Below are positions 1 through 8,046 of a stretch of 64,000 nt of DNA, one piece after another (the first letter of the stretch is position 1; each line of letters starts with the position of its first letter). The notes beneath the pieces were generated by a model. That model saw only the letters and a program-made list of their open reading frames with translations, did no database searches and was not told where the DNA came from. Both the position numbers and the translations under genes were made by a program. The stretch comes from Aquicoccus porphyridii (GTDB lineage: Bacteria; Pseudomonadota; Alphaproteobacteria; Rhodobacterales; Rhodobacteraceae), in NCBI RefSeq assembly GCF_008369105.1, contig NZ_VINQ01000001.1, positions 248,001 through 312,000 on the forward strand, in the 5' to 3' direction.

Positions 1-421
1 TGTTGATGCCAAGGTCGACGACTTCGAACCCGGCGCCTTCCATCATCATCGAGACGAGGTTCTTGCCGATGTCGTGGATGTCGCCCTTGACCGTGCCAAT
101 CACCATCTTGCCCATGCGCGGCGCGCCGGTTTCGGCGAGCAGCGGCTTGAGGATATACATGCCGCCTTTCATCGCGTTGGCCGCGAGCAGCACCTCGGGG
201 ACAAAAAGGATACCGTCGCGGAAATCGTCACCGACGATCTTCATGCCGCCGACCAGCGCCTCGGTCAGGATCTTGTAGGGGGTCCAGCCGCGTTCGAGAA
301 GGATGTTCACGCCTTCCTCGATCTCTTCCTTGAGGCCGTCATAGAGGTCGTCGAACATCTGGGCGACGAGATCGTCGTCGTCGAGTTCGCTGAGGATGAT
401 GTCTTCTTCTTCCTCGGACAT
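1..421 (-). CDS. corrinoid (B12-binding) protein, 3' end outside window
   Basis: 140 residues are visible; the C-terminus lies beyond position 1. The acidic N-terminus is followed by a helical cap-like region (about residues 20-100, of the methionine synthase B12-binding/cap type) and then the start of a Rossmann-like cobalamin domain with the signature DIHDIG at residues 114-119. His116 is the expected lower axial ligand of cobalamin. Proteins of this family (MtbC/MtmC-like, also the cobalamin module of MetH) shuttle methyl groups between a methyl donor and an acceptor methyltransferase. A stand-alone homocysteine methyltransferase domain protein lies at 4189-5199, which suggests that both belong to a split methionine synthase. 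The ATG at 421 is the only sensible start, and the gene is divergent from the radical SAM gene. A methylamine-type corrinoid protein remains possible. Confidence 0.85.
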   Translation of the reverse strand, partial: MSEEEEDIILSELDDDDLVAQMFDDLYDGLKEEIEEGVNILLERGWTPYKILTEALVGGMKIVGDDFRDGILFVPEVLLAANAMKGGMYILKPLLAETGAPRMGKMVIGTVKGDIHDIGKNLVSMMMEGAGFEVVDLGIN

Positions 422-601
422 GGGTGTTTCCTTTGTCGTTGGGCGCCGCGGTTGATCGGGTGGCGCGGGTTTCCCGATGCTATTGCCGGATTGTCGCAAC
501 CGGACTGTCCGGATTGCGACATGCGCGACGCATTGACCGACTTATACCGTGAATTCCCGTCAGCACGGCGCGAAAAATCTGCATGTGGAACATGAGTTTC
601 A

Positions 602-630
602 TTGCAGATGTTCGCGGTATGTTCTATTTT
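602..630 (+). promoter_or_regulatory. promoter with embedded SOS (LexA) box
   Basis: A perfect alphaproteobacterial LexA box, GTTC-N7-GTTC, occupies 610-624. It fills the 17-base spacer between a plausible -35 (TTGCAG, 602-607) and -10 (TATTTT, 625-630). Transcription would then begin at about 637-638, on or next to the ATG of the radical SAM gene, which would make that mRNA leaderless. The same box type occurs in the lexA promoter of this window. Confidence 0.7.
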
Positions 631-637
631 GCGGATC

Positions 638-1723
638 ATGGACGAATTTGGTGACATCGTGGAGCACACGCGCAGGCGCGGGCGCGGCGCGCTGTCGAAC
701 GTGGCGGGGCGGTTCGAACGGCTGGCGCGGGTCGAGGCGCATGACGGATGGGACATTCCCGAGGCCCGCGCGGGGTTCGGGACAGAACTGCGGGTGGAGC
801 GGGCAGGGCGGATCATCACCTATAACCGCTCGCCCGACCTGCCGTTCGACCGGTCGATCAACCCTTATCGGGGATGCGAACATGGCTGTGTCTATTGTTT
901 CGCGCGGCCGAGCCATGCCTATCTGGGCCTGTCGCCGGGGCTTGATTTCGAGACACGGCTGGTGGCCAAGGAGAACGCGCCGGAGGTTCTGGCGCGGGAA
1001 TTGTCGGCACGATCCTACCGGGTGGCGCCGCTTGCCATCGGGACCAATACCGACCCCTATCAGCCGGTCGAGAAGACGCAGGAAATCATGCGCCGTTGTC
1101 TGGAGGTGTTGCGCGATTTCCGGCACCCGGTTGCAATCGTGACCAAGGGAGCGCTCATTGAGCGTGACATCGACATCCTGGCGCCTATGGCGCGCGACGG
1201 GCTGGTGCGGGTGGGCGTGTCGGTGACGACGCTGGACAACGATGTCGCGCGCCGGATGGAGCCGCGGGTGCCGCGCCCCTCCCGCCGGTTGGCGGTGATC
1301 CGGCGGCTCTCGGAGGCGGGTATTCCTGTGCGGCTCATGGTGTCGCCGGTGGTGCCGGGGCTGACCGATCACGAGATCGAGGCGATCCTGGAAGCGGGGC
1401 GGGATGCGGGTGCGGATGCGGCGAGCTGGATCATGCTGCGGCTGCCGCGCGAGGTATCGCCGCTGGTGCAGGAATGGCTGCAGGCGCATGAACCGGGGCG
1501 GGCGGGCAAGGTGATGGCGCGGCTGCGCGAGATGCACGGGGGCAAGGAATATGATGCGCGCTGGAGCCACCGGATGCGGGGCGAGGGGCCGCATGCGCGG
1601 ATGATCGGCGCGCGGTTCAAGACGGCGGCGCGCCGACTCGGGCTGGCCGAGGGGCAGCCGGGATTGCGCTGCGATCTCTTTCGGGTGCCGCCGCGCGTCG
1701 GTGATCAGTTGCGCTTGTTCTGA
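638..1723 (+). CDS. PA0069-family radical SAM protein (SplB-like)
   Basis: 361 residues. The cluster-binding motif CX3CX2C (Cys80, Cys84, Cys87, context RGCEHGCVYCFAR) identifies a radical S-adenosylmethionine enzyme. The sequence around it (SINPYRGC and the following FARPSHAY) matches the PA0069/Rv2578c family in the spore-photoproduct-lyase-like group (COG1533). Substrate and reaction are unknown for this family. The ATG at 638 was chosen because it aligns with the family N-terminus and sits at the predicted transcription start; there is no ribosome binding site upstream, consistent with a leaderless mRNA. An upstream in-frame ATG at 608 would overlap the SOS box. LexA control, if real, implies induction after DNA damage. 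The next gene is convergent, its stop codon lying inside the 3' end of this one. Confidence 0.9.
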   Translation: MDEFGDIVEHTRRRGRGALSNVAGRFERLARVEAHDGWDIPEARAGFGTELRVERAGRIITYNRSPDLPFDRSINPYRGCEHGCVYCFARPSHAYLGLSPGLDFETRLVAKENAPEVLARELSARSYRVAPLAIGTNTDPYQPVEKTQEIMRRCLEVLRDFRHPVAIVTKGALIERDIDILAPMARDGLVRVGVSVTTLDNDVARRMEPRVPRPSRRLAVIRRLSEAGIPVRLMVSPVVPGLTDHEIEAILEAGRDAGADAASWIMLRLPREVSPLVQEWLQAHEPGRAGKVMARLREMHGGKEYDARWSHRMRGEGPHARMIGARFKTAARRLGLAEGQPGLRCDLFRVPPRVGDQLRLF

Positions 1724-2595
1724 GCCTCGAGCCAGACGCGGATCGCGCGGGCGACGGTTTCGGGTTTCTGGTGACAGACCCAGTGATCGGCCCCGTCGAT
1801 CTCCACGCGGGTGAGGTTCGGGGCATAGTCTTCGAGCCCCTCGGTCGCGTCGGGGAGCAGGGCAGTGTCATCCGCGCCCCAGATGAGCAGGTGCGGCTGG
1901 CGCACCATGAGCCGCTCGCGGGGCAGGTCGGGCAGGTCGGTGATGGGCTGGCCCGGTTTGGCCACGCGCAGCGGCGAGGCGCGATACCAGTTGATCATGC
2001 CGCGCAGTCGCCCGGGGCCTGACCATGCCGCCTTGTAAGCGGCCAGGCGGTCGCCGGAGAGCCATGAGAGGTCCATCTTGGCGGAGAAGAGCGCCAGCAG
2101 TTTCTCGAAATCGTTTTCGGCAAGCGCATCCTCGGAGCCGTCGCGGCGCAGGTAGTGGATATATTGCGACGCTTCGGTCTGGGCCCCGCCGGCAGCGATG
2201 GCGCGCTGGAACGGGGCGGGGTGGACGCCGTTGACGATAACGAGCTGTGCCACGAGGTAGGGCCGCATCATCGCCAGCCCGTAGGCCACCGCCGCGCCCC
2301 AGTCATGGCCCAGCACGGTGCAGGGCGCGATGTCGAGCGCCGCGATCAGCTCGGCCATGTCGCCCACGAGTTTCGAGGCGGTGTATTCGCCCACGTCATG
2401 CGGTGCCCAGCTCTGGCCATAGCCGCGTTGATCGGGGGCGATCAGGTGATAGCCCGCGAGATGCGGGGCGAGATCGGCCCATGCGCCGCCATATTCGGGA
2501 AAGCCGTGCAGGCAGAGGATCACCGGTTGGCCGGGGTCGCCCCATTCGTGGAGGTGGAATGGCTGTCCGTTCAGCGTGATGTCGCGTTCGCGCAT
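1705..2595 (-). CDS. alpha/beta hydrolase, epoxide hydrolase/dehalogenase-like
   Basis: 296 residues with the complete alpha/beta hydrolase layout of the epoxide hydrolase and haloalkane dehalogenase branch. The oxyanion motif HGFPE is at residues 30-34, the nucleophile is Asp98 in GHDWG, the acid is in GADD and the histidine in GADHW near the C-terminus. An Asp nucleophile rather than Ser indicates an epoxide hydrolase, haloalkane or fluoroacetate dehalogenase type reaction; the substrate cannot be told. The ATG at 2595 has AAAGG seven bases upstream; an alternative ATG at 2610 overlaps the stop of the upstream hydrolase gene as ATGA, so the two are probably co-transcribed. The 3' end overlaps the convergent radical SAM gene by 19 bases. 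Confidence 0.85.
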   Translation of the reverse strand: MRERDITLNGQPFHLHEWGDPGQPVILCLHGFPEYGGAWADLAPHLAGYHLIAPDQRGYGQSWAPHDVGEYTASKLVGDMAELIAALDIAPCTVLGHDWGAAVAYGLAMMRPYLVAQLVIVNGVHPAPFQRAIAAGGAQTEASQYIHYLRRDGSEDALAENDFEKLLALFSAKMDLSWLSGDRLAAYKAAWSGPGRLRGMINWYRASPLRVAKPGQPITDLPDLPRERLMVRQPHLLIWGADDTALLPDATEGLEDYAPNLTRVEIDGADHWVCHQKPETVARAIRVWLEAQNKRN

Positions 2596-2606
2596 GGCCT
2601 GGCCTT

Positions 2607-3890
2607 TCATTCGCCCTTGGCCCGCGTTTCGAACCGCAGACCGGCGGCGGTGCGTGGAGCAAACCCTGCCCAATGGCTGTGTTCGGGTTTTGGGCTGCCA
2701 TCGTCGTTCAGCGCATGCACCCCGTCCTCGGCATATTCGACGAGATCGAGGAATTGCGCGGCCTCGGTGTCGTTGCGCAGGTGCAGGTCCATGAAGGCGG
2801 TGGCGAAATGCTGGGTGATGTTGTTCATGCGCGCGGTGTCCCAGACCGCGTCGGCGTAATGGGAGAAGGGGATGAAATCGAGATGCGGCGAGGGTTGATA
2901 GCTCTCGGCCGGGGCGGGGATCGGGGCGGCGGCGTTGTGATTGGCCCCGATGAAGGTCAGGAGGTGGCGGTCGGTGCCGGTGGCCTGTTCGAAGATCTGG
3001 CGCATCGCGGGGTAGCTTGACACGTCATCGACCGATCCGGCCATGATCAGCGTCGGCTTGCGCAGCCCGGCCAGCCCGGTTTCATCCCAGAACGCGCGGT
3101 TCTTGCCCCAGGGGCCAATGGCGATGATGGCCTTGACCCGCTCGTCGATGAGTGACTCGTGGCTGTCGGTGCCGGCCATGTTGGCGGCCAAGAGGCCCTT
3201 TGGCGTGCCCCAGGTGTAGTCGACCGCCTGTTGCGTGACGCCCGCACCGCCGAAGATGAGCGCGCCGTAGCCGCCCATGGAATAGCCGATCACGCCGGTG
3301 GTGGTCGCATCGGTGATGTCGCCGATCGGGTCATCGAGCCCGGCCATGAAGTCGATCACTGCCCTCTGGTCCCAAGGGCGGTTCAGGAGGGTCGAGCCGA
3401 ATGCCGCCTGGTCGGAATAGGTGCTGTCGGTGTGATCCACCGAGACGGTGACATAGCCCTTGGAGGCGAGATTTTCGCCGAGATGCGACATCAGGAACCG
3501 GTTGCCGGGATAGCCATGGCTGATCACCACGAGGGGGAACGTGCCTGTTGCCGGGGCGGCGTCGCGGGCGGCGCGGCCATGCAGGGTGGTCGGGGTCTGG
3601 CCGTCGCGGATCACGGTCTCGTAGGTGGTGCCCGGCTCGGTGCCGGGGGCGGCCGGATACCAGATTTCCACCGTGAGCGGGCGCTCGTAGGTCGGGGTGG
3701 CGTCTTCGGTCACGTTCAGGATATCGACGCGGTCGGGCATGGTGAAGCTGCGCTCCTGCACGCCGACGGGAAAATCCCCGATGGCGGCACGTTCGGGCGC
3801 GTCGGGGCGGATCGTGTCGATGCGGTTTTCGGCCATGACCGACCCGGCCCCCAGTGCGAGGGCCAGCGTTGCTGTGGTGAGGGTGTTCAT
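2607..3890 (-). CDS. secreted alpha/beta hydrolase (dienelactone hydrolase/lipase-like)
   Basis: 427 residues. A short signal peptide (MNTLTTATLALALGAGSVMA) predicts export. The mature part has an oxyanion-loop-like HGYPGN (residues 125-130) and a nucleophile elbow GYSMGG with Ser204, so it is a serine hydrolase. Its size and the long N-terminal strand region before the elbow resemble PAF-acetylhydrolase/dienelactone-hydrolase-like periplasmic esterases. GANHN near residue 355 could carry the catalytic histidine. The start at 3890 has a strong GGAAGGAA ribosome binding site. It lies directly upstream of, and probably in an operon with, the epoxide-hydrolase-like gene. The natural substrate is not evident. 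Confidence 0.82.
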   Translation of the reverse strand: MNTLTTATLALALGAGSVMAENRIDTIRPDAPERAAIGDFPVGVQERSFTMPDRVDILNVTEDATPTYERPLTVEIWYPAAPGTEPGTTYETVIRDGQTPTTLHGRAARDAAPATGTFPLVVISHGYPGNRFLMSHLGENLASKGYVTVSVDHTDSTYSDQAAFGSTLLNRPWDQRAVIDFMAGLDDPIGDITDATTTGVIGYSMGGYGALIFGGAGVTQQAVDYTWGTPKGLLAANMAGTDSHESLIDERVKAIIAIGPWGKNRAFWDETGLAGLRKPTLIMAGSVDDVSSYPAMRQIFEQATGTDRHLLTFIGANHNAAAPIPAPAESYQPSPHLDFIPFSHYADAVWDTARMNNITQHFATAFMDLHLRNDTEAAQFLDLVEYAEDGVHALNDDGSPKPEHSHWAGFAPRTAAGLRFETRAKGE

Positions 3891-4151
3891 GTGCGGTTCC
3901 TTCCCTGTCCTTGTCCGTCGCTGTTCGCTTGAGGACCATGACACCGAATTCATGACAACCCTGCAACCATTGGCGGGATTCCGTTGCGTCATATGCGGGT
4001 TTGACAGGGGGCAAGCCGTTGGGCGAGGAGATTTGCCGACATGCGAATGTATTCGGTGATGGGGCGAGCCAGAGTGACCAAGCCTGCCATCAAAGGGGGG
4101 GCGCGGTGCCACCCGGCGTCGACGCGCCGCGGCTAACCCGAGGGCTGCCGC

Positions 4152-4175
4152 GCCGCGCGCGGGGATGCGCGCGGC
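4152..4175 (-). terminator. GC-rich hairpin downstream of bmt
   Basis: A perfect 9-base inverted repeat (GCCGCGCGC, six-base loop, GCGCGCGGC) lies 14 bases past the stop codon of the methyltransferase gene. It has no T-run, so it is at best a weak or Rho-assisted terminator. Confidence 0.4.
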
Positions 4176-4188
4176 CGGAGCGTGACGA

Positions 4189-5199
4189 TCAGGCGCGGCG
4201 GCGGCGCGGGCGGCGTTTGGGCGTGTCATCCTCGCCCGTGCCATCGGCGGCCGACGAGAAGGCGCCCAGGCGCGAGGTGATCTGGTCCAGTGTCGGGCGC
4301 GGGCCTTTGGGCGTGTTTTCAAGGGCTTCGCGCATTTTCCTCAAGTGATCGGGCATGGTGCCGCAACACCCGCCGATGAGTTTCACCCCGCAATCGCGGG
4401 CCAGAACGGCGTAATCGGCCATCAGTTCGGGCGTGCCGTCATAGTGGATATGACCGTCGTGATATTTCGGGATGCCCGCGTTGCCCTTGGCGATGATCGG
4501 GCGTTCGGAGCCTTGCGCGACAAATCCCAGAACGGTGCGCAGCAGGTCGGAGGCGCCGACGCCGCAATTCGCCCCGAAGGCGATCGGCGGGTTGGGCAAT
4601 CCTTCGACCATATCGACCATGGCCGAAGAGGTCACACCCATCATGGTGCGGCCTGCCGTGTCAAAGCTCATCGTGCCGCACCACGGCATCCCGGCGAGCG
4701 AAAATGCTTCGGCCGCAGCCTTGTATTCCTCGGGGGCGGAGATGGTCTCGAGCCAGAGCACGTCGGCGCCGCCTTCCTTGAGACCTTCGGCCTGTTCATG
4801 GAAGATCTCGACCGCGAGGTCATGGGTGAGTGCGCCCATCGGCGCCATGATCTCGCCCGTCGGGCCGACCGACCCGGCCACGATCACCGTGCGTCCGGCG
4901 GCATCGGCCACGTCGCGCCCCAGTTCGGCGGAAATGCGCGACAACTCGCGGGCGCGTTTCTCGGCGCCGTGGAGTTTGAGGCGCGCGGCGTTGCCACCGA
5001 AGGAATTGGTCAGGAAAAGGTCCGACCCGGCCTCGACCGCGCCGCGATAGAGCGTGCGGATGCGGTCGGGGTGGTCGACGTTCCACATTTCGGGCGGTTC
5101 GCCGGATTCCAGCCCCATGTTGAACAGGTTGGTGCCGGTCGCGCCATCGGCCATCAGCCAATCGCGGGTGTCAAGCAGGCGTTGCAGCGGATTGGTCAT
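4189..5199 (-). CDS. bmt: stand-alone homocysteine S-methyltransferase (MetH N-domain type)
   Basis: 336 residues forming one homocysteine-binding TIM barrel. The three zinc-binding cysteines are present: Cys212 in GANCG and Cys278/Cys279 in GGCCGT. Family members are annotated as betaine-homocysteine methyltransferase, but in Rhodobacteraceae such proteins have been shown to act as the homocysteine module of a methionine synthase split into separate polypeptides. The corrinoid protein at 1-421 would supply the methyl group in that model; the pterin-binding and reactivation modules are not in this window. The C-terminus ends in an arginine-rich tail (PKRRPRRRRA) that is dispensable-looking. 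No full-length MetH is present here. Confidence 0.88.
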   Translation of the reverse strand: MTNPLQRLLDTRDWLMADGATGTNLFNMGLESGEPPEMWNVDHPDRIRTLYRGAVEAGSDLFLTNSFGGNAARLKLHGAEKRARELSRISAELGRDVADAAGRTVIVAGSVGPTGEIMAPMGALTHDLAVEIFHEQAEGLKEGGADVLWLETISAPEEYKAAAEAFSLAGMPWCGTMSFDTAGRTMMGVTSSAMVDMVEGLPNPPIAFGANCGVGASDLLRTVLGFVAQGSERPIIAKGNAGIPKYHDGHIHYDGTPELMADYAVLARDCGVKLIGGCCGTMPDHLRKMREALENTPKGPRPTLDQITSRLGAFSSAADGTGEDDTPKRRPRRRRA

Positions 5200-5376
5200 G
5201 TCGGGCCCCGTTCAAGGATTGTCGGATCGTCCCCTTACATACCCGCATTCTGCGCGCAATTTCAAATCACGCATGATGATTATGGGCGCGAGATCGGCGT
5301 GAGGGATGACCGAGAGAAAATCGCGCGGAGCAAAACGCCCGCGCGGAGGGATCGGCCTGCGGCGGCCGGTTCGGGC

Positions 5377-5691
5377 TCAGACCTCGTTCATGACCTGCTG
5401 TTTGGCCACCGGGCCCAGCTCGGTCAGCTTGGCGCGAATGGTGTCGGCATCGGCGATGTCGCCCAGATCGGCGGCCACCTTGCGCACGACATCTTCGTGG
5501 CCGGGTTCCTCGAAATCGGATTTCACGACTTCGAGCGCGTAGGTGTTTGCGTCTTCACCGGTCTTGCCCAGAAGTTCGGCCGCCCAGAGGCCCAGAAGCT
5601 TGTTGGCGCGGTTGGCAGCGCGGAACTTCATTTCCTCGTCATGGGCATACTTGTTTTCGAATGCCCTTTCACGGTCGTCGAATGTGGTCAT
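5377..5691 (-). CDS. F1 ATPase inhibitor zeta subunit (DUF1476)
   Basis: 104 residues starting MTTFDDRERAFENKYAHDEE. This is the alphaproteobacterial DUF1476 family, whose Paracoccus denitrificans member is the zeta subunit that inhibits ATP hydrolysis by the F1Fo ATP synthase through its N-terminal segment. The following four-helix-bundle-like part (KLLGLWAAELLG onwards) is also typical. The ATG at 5691 fits the family N-terminus; an ATG at 5700 would add three residues. The gene sits alone, divergent from purC, away from the ATP synthase operon. Confidence 0.9.
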   Translation of the reverse strand: MTTFDDRERAFENKYAHDEEMKFRAANRANKLLGLWAAELLGKTGEDANTYALEVVKSDFEEPGHEDVVRKVAADLGDIADADTIRAKLTELGPVAKQQVMNEV

Positions 5692-5772
5692 GGGGGTCAT
5701 GTCTCCGCATGGCGTTTCGGTTGTTCCTGATATGCCGGTCCGGGGCGGTCTGCGCAAGACCCGGACCGCATC

Positions 5773-5801
5773 TTGCGACATTGCGGCCTATGGAATATGA
5801 G
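5773..5801 (+). promoter_or_regulatory. candidate promoter of purC
   Basis: TTGCGA (5773-5778), a 17-base spacer and TATGAG (5796-5801) lie about 45 bases before the purC start. This is a motif match by eye only. Confidence 0.35.
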
Positions 5802-5847
5802 AACGCATGGCCGGGGACTCAGCCGCGGCCACGCTTGAGGAGCCCCC

Positions 5848-6609
5848 ATGGCACGTCGCAAGAAGATTTACGAAGGCAAGGCCAAGACCCTGTTCGAGGG
5901 ACCCGAGCCCGGCACGATCGTTCAGTATTTCAAGGATGACGCCACCGCGTTCAACGCGGAAAAGAAAGACGTGATCGAGGGCAAGGGCGTGCTCAACAAC
6001 ATGCTCAGCGAATATTTCATGACCGGGCTGACCAATATCGGCGTGCCCAACCATTTCATCCGGCGGCTCAACATGCGCGAGCAACTCGTGCGCGCCTGCG
6101 AGATCATCCCGCTCGAGATCATCGTGCGCAACTTTGCCGCCGGATCGCTGTCGAAGCGGTTGGGGATCGAGGAGGGCACGGCCCTGCCGCGCCCGATCAT
6201 CGAATATTGCTACAAGGATGACGGGCTGGGCGATCCACTGGTCGGGGAAGAGCATATCGCCGCCTTCGGCTGGGCCAGCCAGCAGGACATGGACGACATC
6301 GTGAGCCTCGCGCTCAGGGTGAACGATTTCCTGTCGGGCGTGATGTACGGGGTCGGGATCAAGCTCGTCGATTTCAAGATCGAGGTGGGCCGGGTCTATG
6401 ACGGCGATTTCCAGCGGTTGATCGTGGCCGACGAGATCAGCCCGGATTCCTGCCGGTTGTGGGACGTGGCGACGGGGCAGAAGCTCGACAAGGACGTGTT
6501 CCGGCGTGATCTTGGGTCGCTCACCGATGCCTATACGGAAGTGGCCCGGCGGCTGGGCGTGATGCCCAAGGGGTCGGCGGTGCCGATCAAGCCGACCTTG
6601 ATCAACTGA
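5848..6609 (+). CDS. purC: SAICAR synthetase (purine biosynthesis)
   Basis: 253 residues, full length. Phosphoribosylaminoimidazole-succinocarboxamide synthase joins CAIR and aspartate using ATP in step 8 of de novo IMP synthesis. Recognised by the N-terminal [11 protein letters not shown] segment, the IPLEIIVRN motif, and [10 protein letters not shown] and [10 protein letters not shown] in the second half, which form the nucleotide and CAIR sites. The start follows an AGGAG ribosome binding site. It is the first gene of a purC-purS-(adh)-purQ cluster; purL is transcribed separately at 20001-22166. Confidence 0.97.
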   Translation: MARRKKIYEGKAKTLFEGPEPGTIVQYFKDDATAFNAEKKDVIEGKGVLNNMLSEYFMTGLTNIGVPNHFIRRLNMREQLVRACEIIPLEIIVRNFAAGSLSKRLGIEEGTALPRPIIEYCYKDDGLGDPLVGEEHIAAFGWASQQDMDDIVSLALRVNDFLSGVMYGVGIKLVDFKIEVGRVYDGDFQRLIVADEISPDSCRLWDVATGQKLDKDVFRRDLGSLTDAYTEVARRLGVMPKGSAVPIKPTLIN

Positions 6610-6618
6610 GGCGACAAT

Positions 6619-6661
6619 GCCCGCGACGCGGGCGGGATTGAGTATTTTGGGCAAGATGAAG
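6619..6661 (+). repeat. hairpin-plus-TATTTT intergenic repeat, copy 1
   Basis: A GC hairpin (GCCCGC, GAC, GCGGGC at 6619-6633) is followed by GAGTATTTT-GGGC-AAGATGAAG (6640-6661). A second element of the same design is found at 62236-62285. This copy lies in the 87-base gap between purC and purS. It does not look protein coding and could be an attenuator or a mobile palindromic repeat. Confidence 0.55.
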
Positions 6662-6696
6662 CAGGCGCGCCTGCGCAGGATGACGGGGGTCAGGCC

Positions 6697-6924
6697 ATGA
6701 AGGCGAAGGTTTATGTGATGCTGAAAGAGGGTGTGCTCGACCCGCAGGGGGCGGCGGTGCAGCATGCGCTTGGCGCGTTGGGGTTCGACGGTGTCGAAGG
6801 GGTGCGGCAGGGCAAGGTGATCGAGCTTGACCTCGCGACCGGCACGACCGAGGCGACGGTGCGCGAGATGTGCGAGAAGCTGCTCGCCAACACGGTGATC
6901 GAGAGTTACCGGATCGAGATGTGA
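6697..6924 (+). CDS. purS: FGAM synthetase subunit PurS
   Basis: 75 residues, the usual length. PurS bridges PurL and PurQ in the three-part formylglycinamidine ribonucleotide synthetase and helps channel ammonia. Recognised by the family opening KAKVYVMLKEGVLDPQG and the central VRQGKVIELDL. Both partners, purQ (8047) and purL (minus strand, 20001-22166), are in this window. The start at 6697 is preceded by a weak GGGG-type ribosome binding site. Confidence 0.96.
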   Translation: MKAKVYVMLKEGVLDPQGAAVQHALGALGFDGVEGVRQGKVIELDLATGTTEATVREMCEKLLANTVIESYRIEM

Positions 6925-6985
6925 TGCGCGGCGCCGGTTGGGGCGGGGCGCGTGGAATGAACTCCATCCCGTGATAGGGGGCGCA

Positions 6986-8029
6986 ATGAAGGCTGCTCAA
7001 CTGACTGCGTGGCGTGCACCGCTTGAGATCGTGGATCTGCCCGAGCCGGTGGCGGGGGCGGGCGGTGTGGTTCTCAACCTGCTGGCCTGTGGGGTCTGTC
7101 GCAGCGATTGGCATGCGTGGACCGGCGCGGACCCGGATGTGCATCTGCCGCATGTGCCGGGGCACGAGTTCTGTGGCGAGGTGGTCGAGGTCGGCCCCGG
7201 GGTGCGGCGCTGGCGCGTCGGCGACCGGGTGATCGCGCCGTTCATCCTGGCCTGTGGGCAATGCCCGGACTGTGCGGCGGGCAACCAGACCGCCTGTGCC
7301 GATCAGGCGGTGCCGGGTTTTACCATCCCGGGGGCCTTTGCCGAACGGATCGCGGTGCCCTTTGCCGATCACAACCTGACCGCGTTGCCCGAAAGCATCG
7401 CGCCGGCCTTGGCCGCCGGGCTGGGCTGTCGCGTCACCACGGCCTGGCATGCGCTGACCGGGCGGGTGGGGTTGCGTGCTGGCGAATGGCTGGCGGTCTT
7501 TGGCGGTGGTGGCGTGGGCACGGCGGCGCTTTTGCTGGGGCGGGCATTGGGTGCGCGGGTCGTCGTGGTGGATGTCGTGCAGGACAAGCTCGACTATGCA
7601 AGCGGGCTGGGTGCCGATGCCGTGGTCAATGCGGCGGACGTGGACGCGGCCGAGGCGGTGCGCGAGATCACCGGCGGTGGCGCCGATGTGGCGCTTGAGG
7701 CGCTGGGGATCGAGGTGACGGTGGTGGGTGCGATCCAGAGCCTGCGCAAGCTGGGGCGGATGGTCATGGTCGGCATGCCCGCGGGCGATCATGTGAAGAT
7801 GCATCTGCCGATGGATGCGGTCTATTCCGGGCAGTTGGCGATCTATGGCACGCGCGGCATGCCCGCGTGGCGCTATCCCAGCCTGCTTTCGCTGATCGAG
7901 GGTGGGCAGGTGGACTTGTCACCGCTGGTCACGCGGCATATCACCCTGGGCGAGGTGAGCGGTGAGCTGGCCGCCTTTGATGCCCCTGCGCCGCCGGGGG
8001 TGGCGGTGATCACCGATTTCACGCGATAG
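6986..8029 (+). CDS. zinc-dependent medium-chain alcohol dehydrogenase
   Basis: 347 residues. Catalytic zinc ligands are visible at Cys38 (GVCRSDWH) and His60-Glu61 (GHE); the structural zinc site is complete (Cys90, Cys93, Cys96, Cys104). The nucleotide fold contains GGGGVG near residue 173. This is a GroES-like plus Rossmann MDR dehydrogenase; the alcohol or polyol substrate is not evident. It is placed between purS and purQ in the same direction, only 17 bases before purQ, so it is probably co-transcribed with the purine genes. No role in purine synthesis is known, and the gene is best seen as an insertion into the purSQ pair. ATG at 6986 selected over the upstream GTG-type extension because it begins the GroES domain. 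Confidence 0.9.
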   Translation: MKAAQLTAWRAPLEIVDLPEPVAGAGGVVLNLLACGVCRSDWHAWTGADPDVHLPHVPGHEFCGEVVEVGPGVRRWRVGDRVIAPFILACGQCPDCAAGNQTACADQAVPGFTIPGAFAERIAVPFADHNLTALPESIAPALAAGLGCRVTTAWHALTGRVGLRAGEWLAVFGGGGVGTAALLLGRALGARVVVVDVVQDKLDYASGLGADAVVNAADVDAAEAVREITGGGADVALEALGIEVTVVGAIQSLRKLGRMVMVGMPAGDHVKMHLPMDAVYSGQLAIYGTRGMPAWRYPSLLSLIEGGQVDLSPLVTRHITLGEVSGELAAFDAPAPPGVAVITDFTR

Positions 8030-8046
8030 GACAAGGAGCCGGGTCC

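Noticed and set aside
5200-5300. SAM-II-like riboswitch core (TGATTTG and a CGCA/TGCG stem) upstream of the homocysteine methyltransferase
   Set aside because: On the minus strand the first conserved element resembles the SAM-II motif, but the conserved downstream GCTAAA element and a proper pseudoknot are missing. A covariance-model scan would decide.
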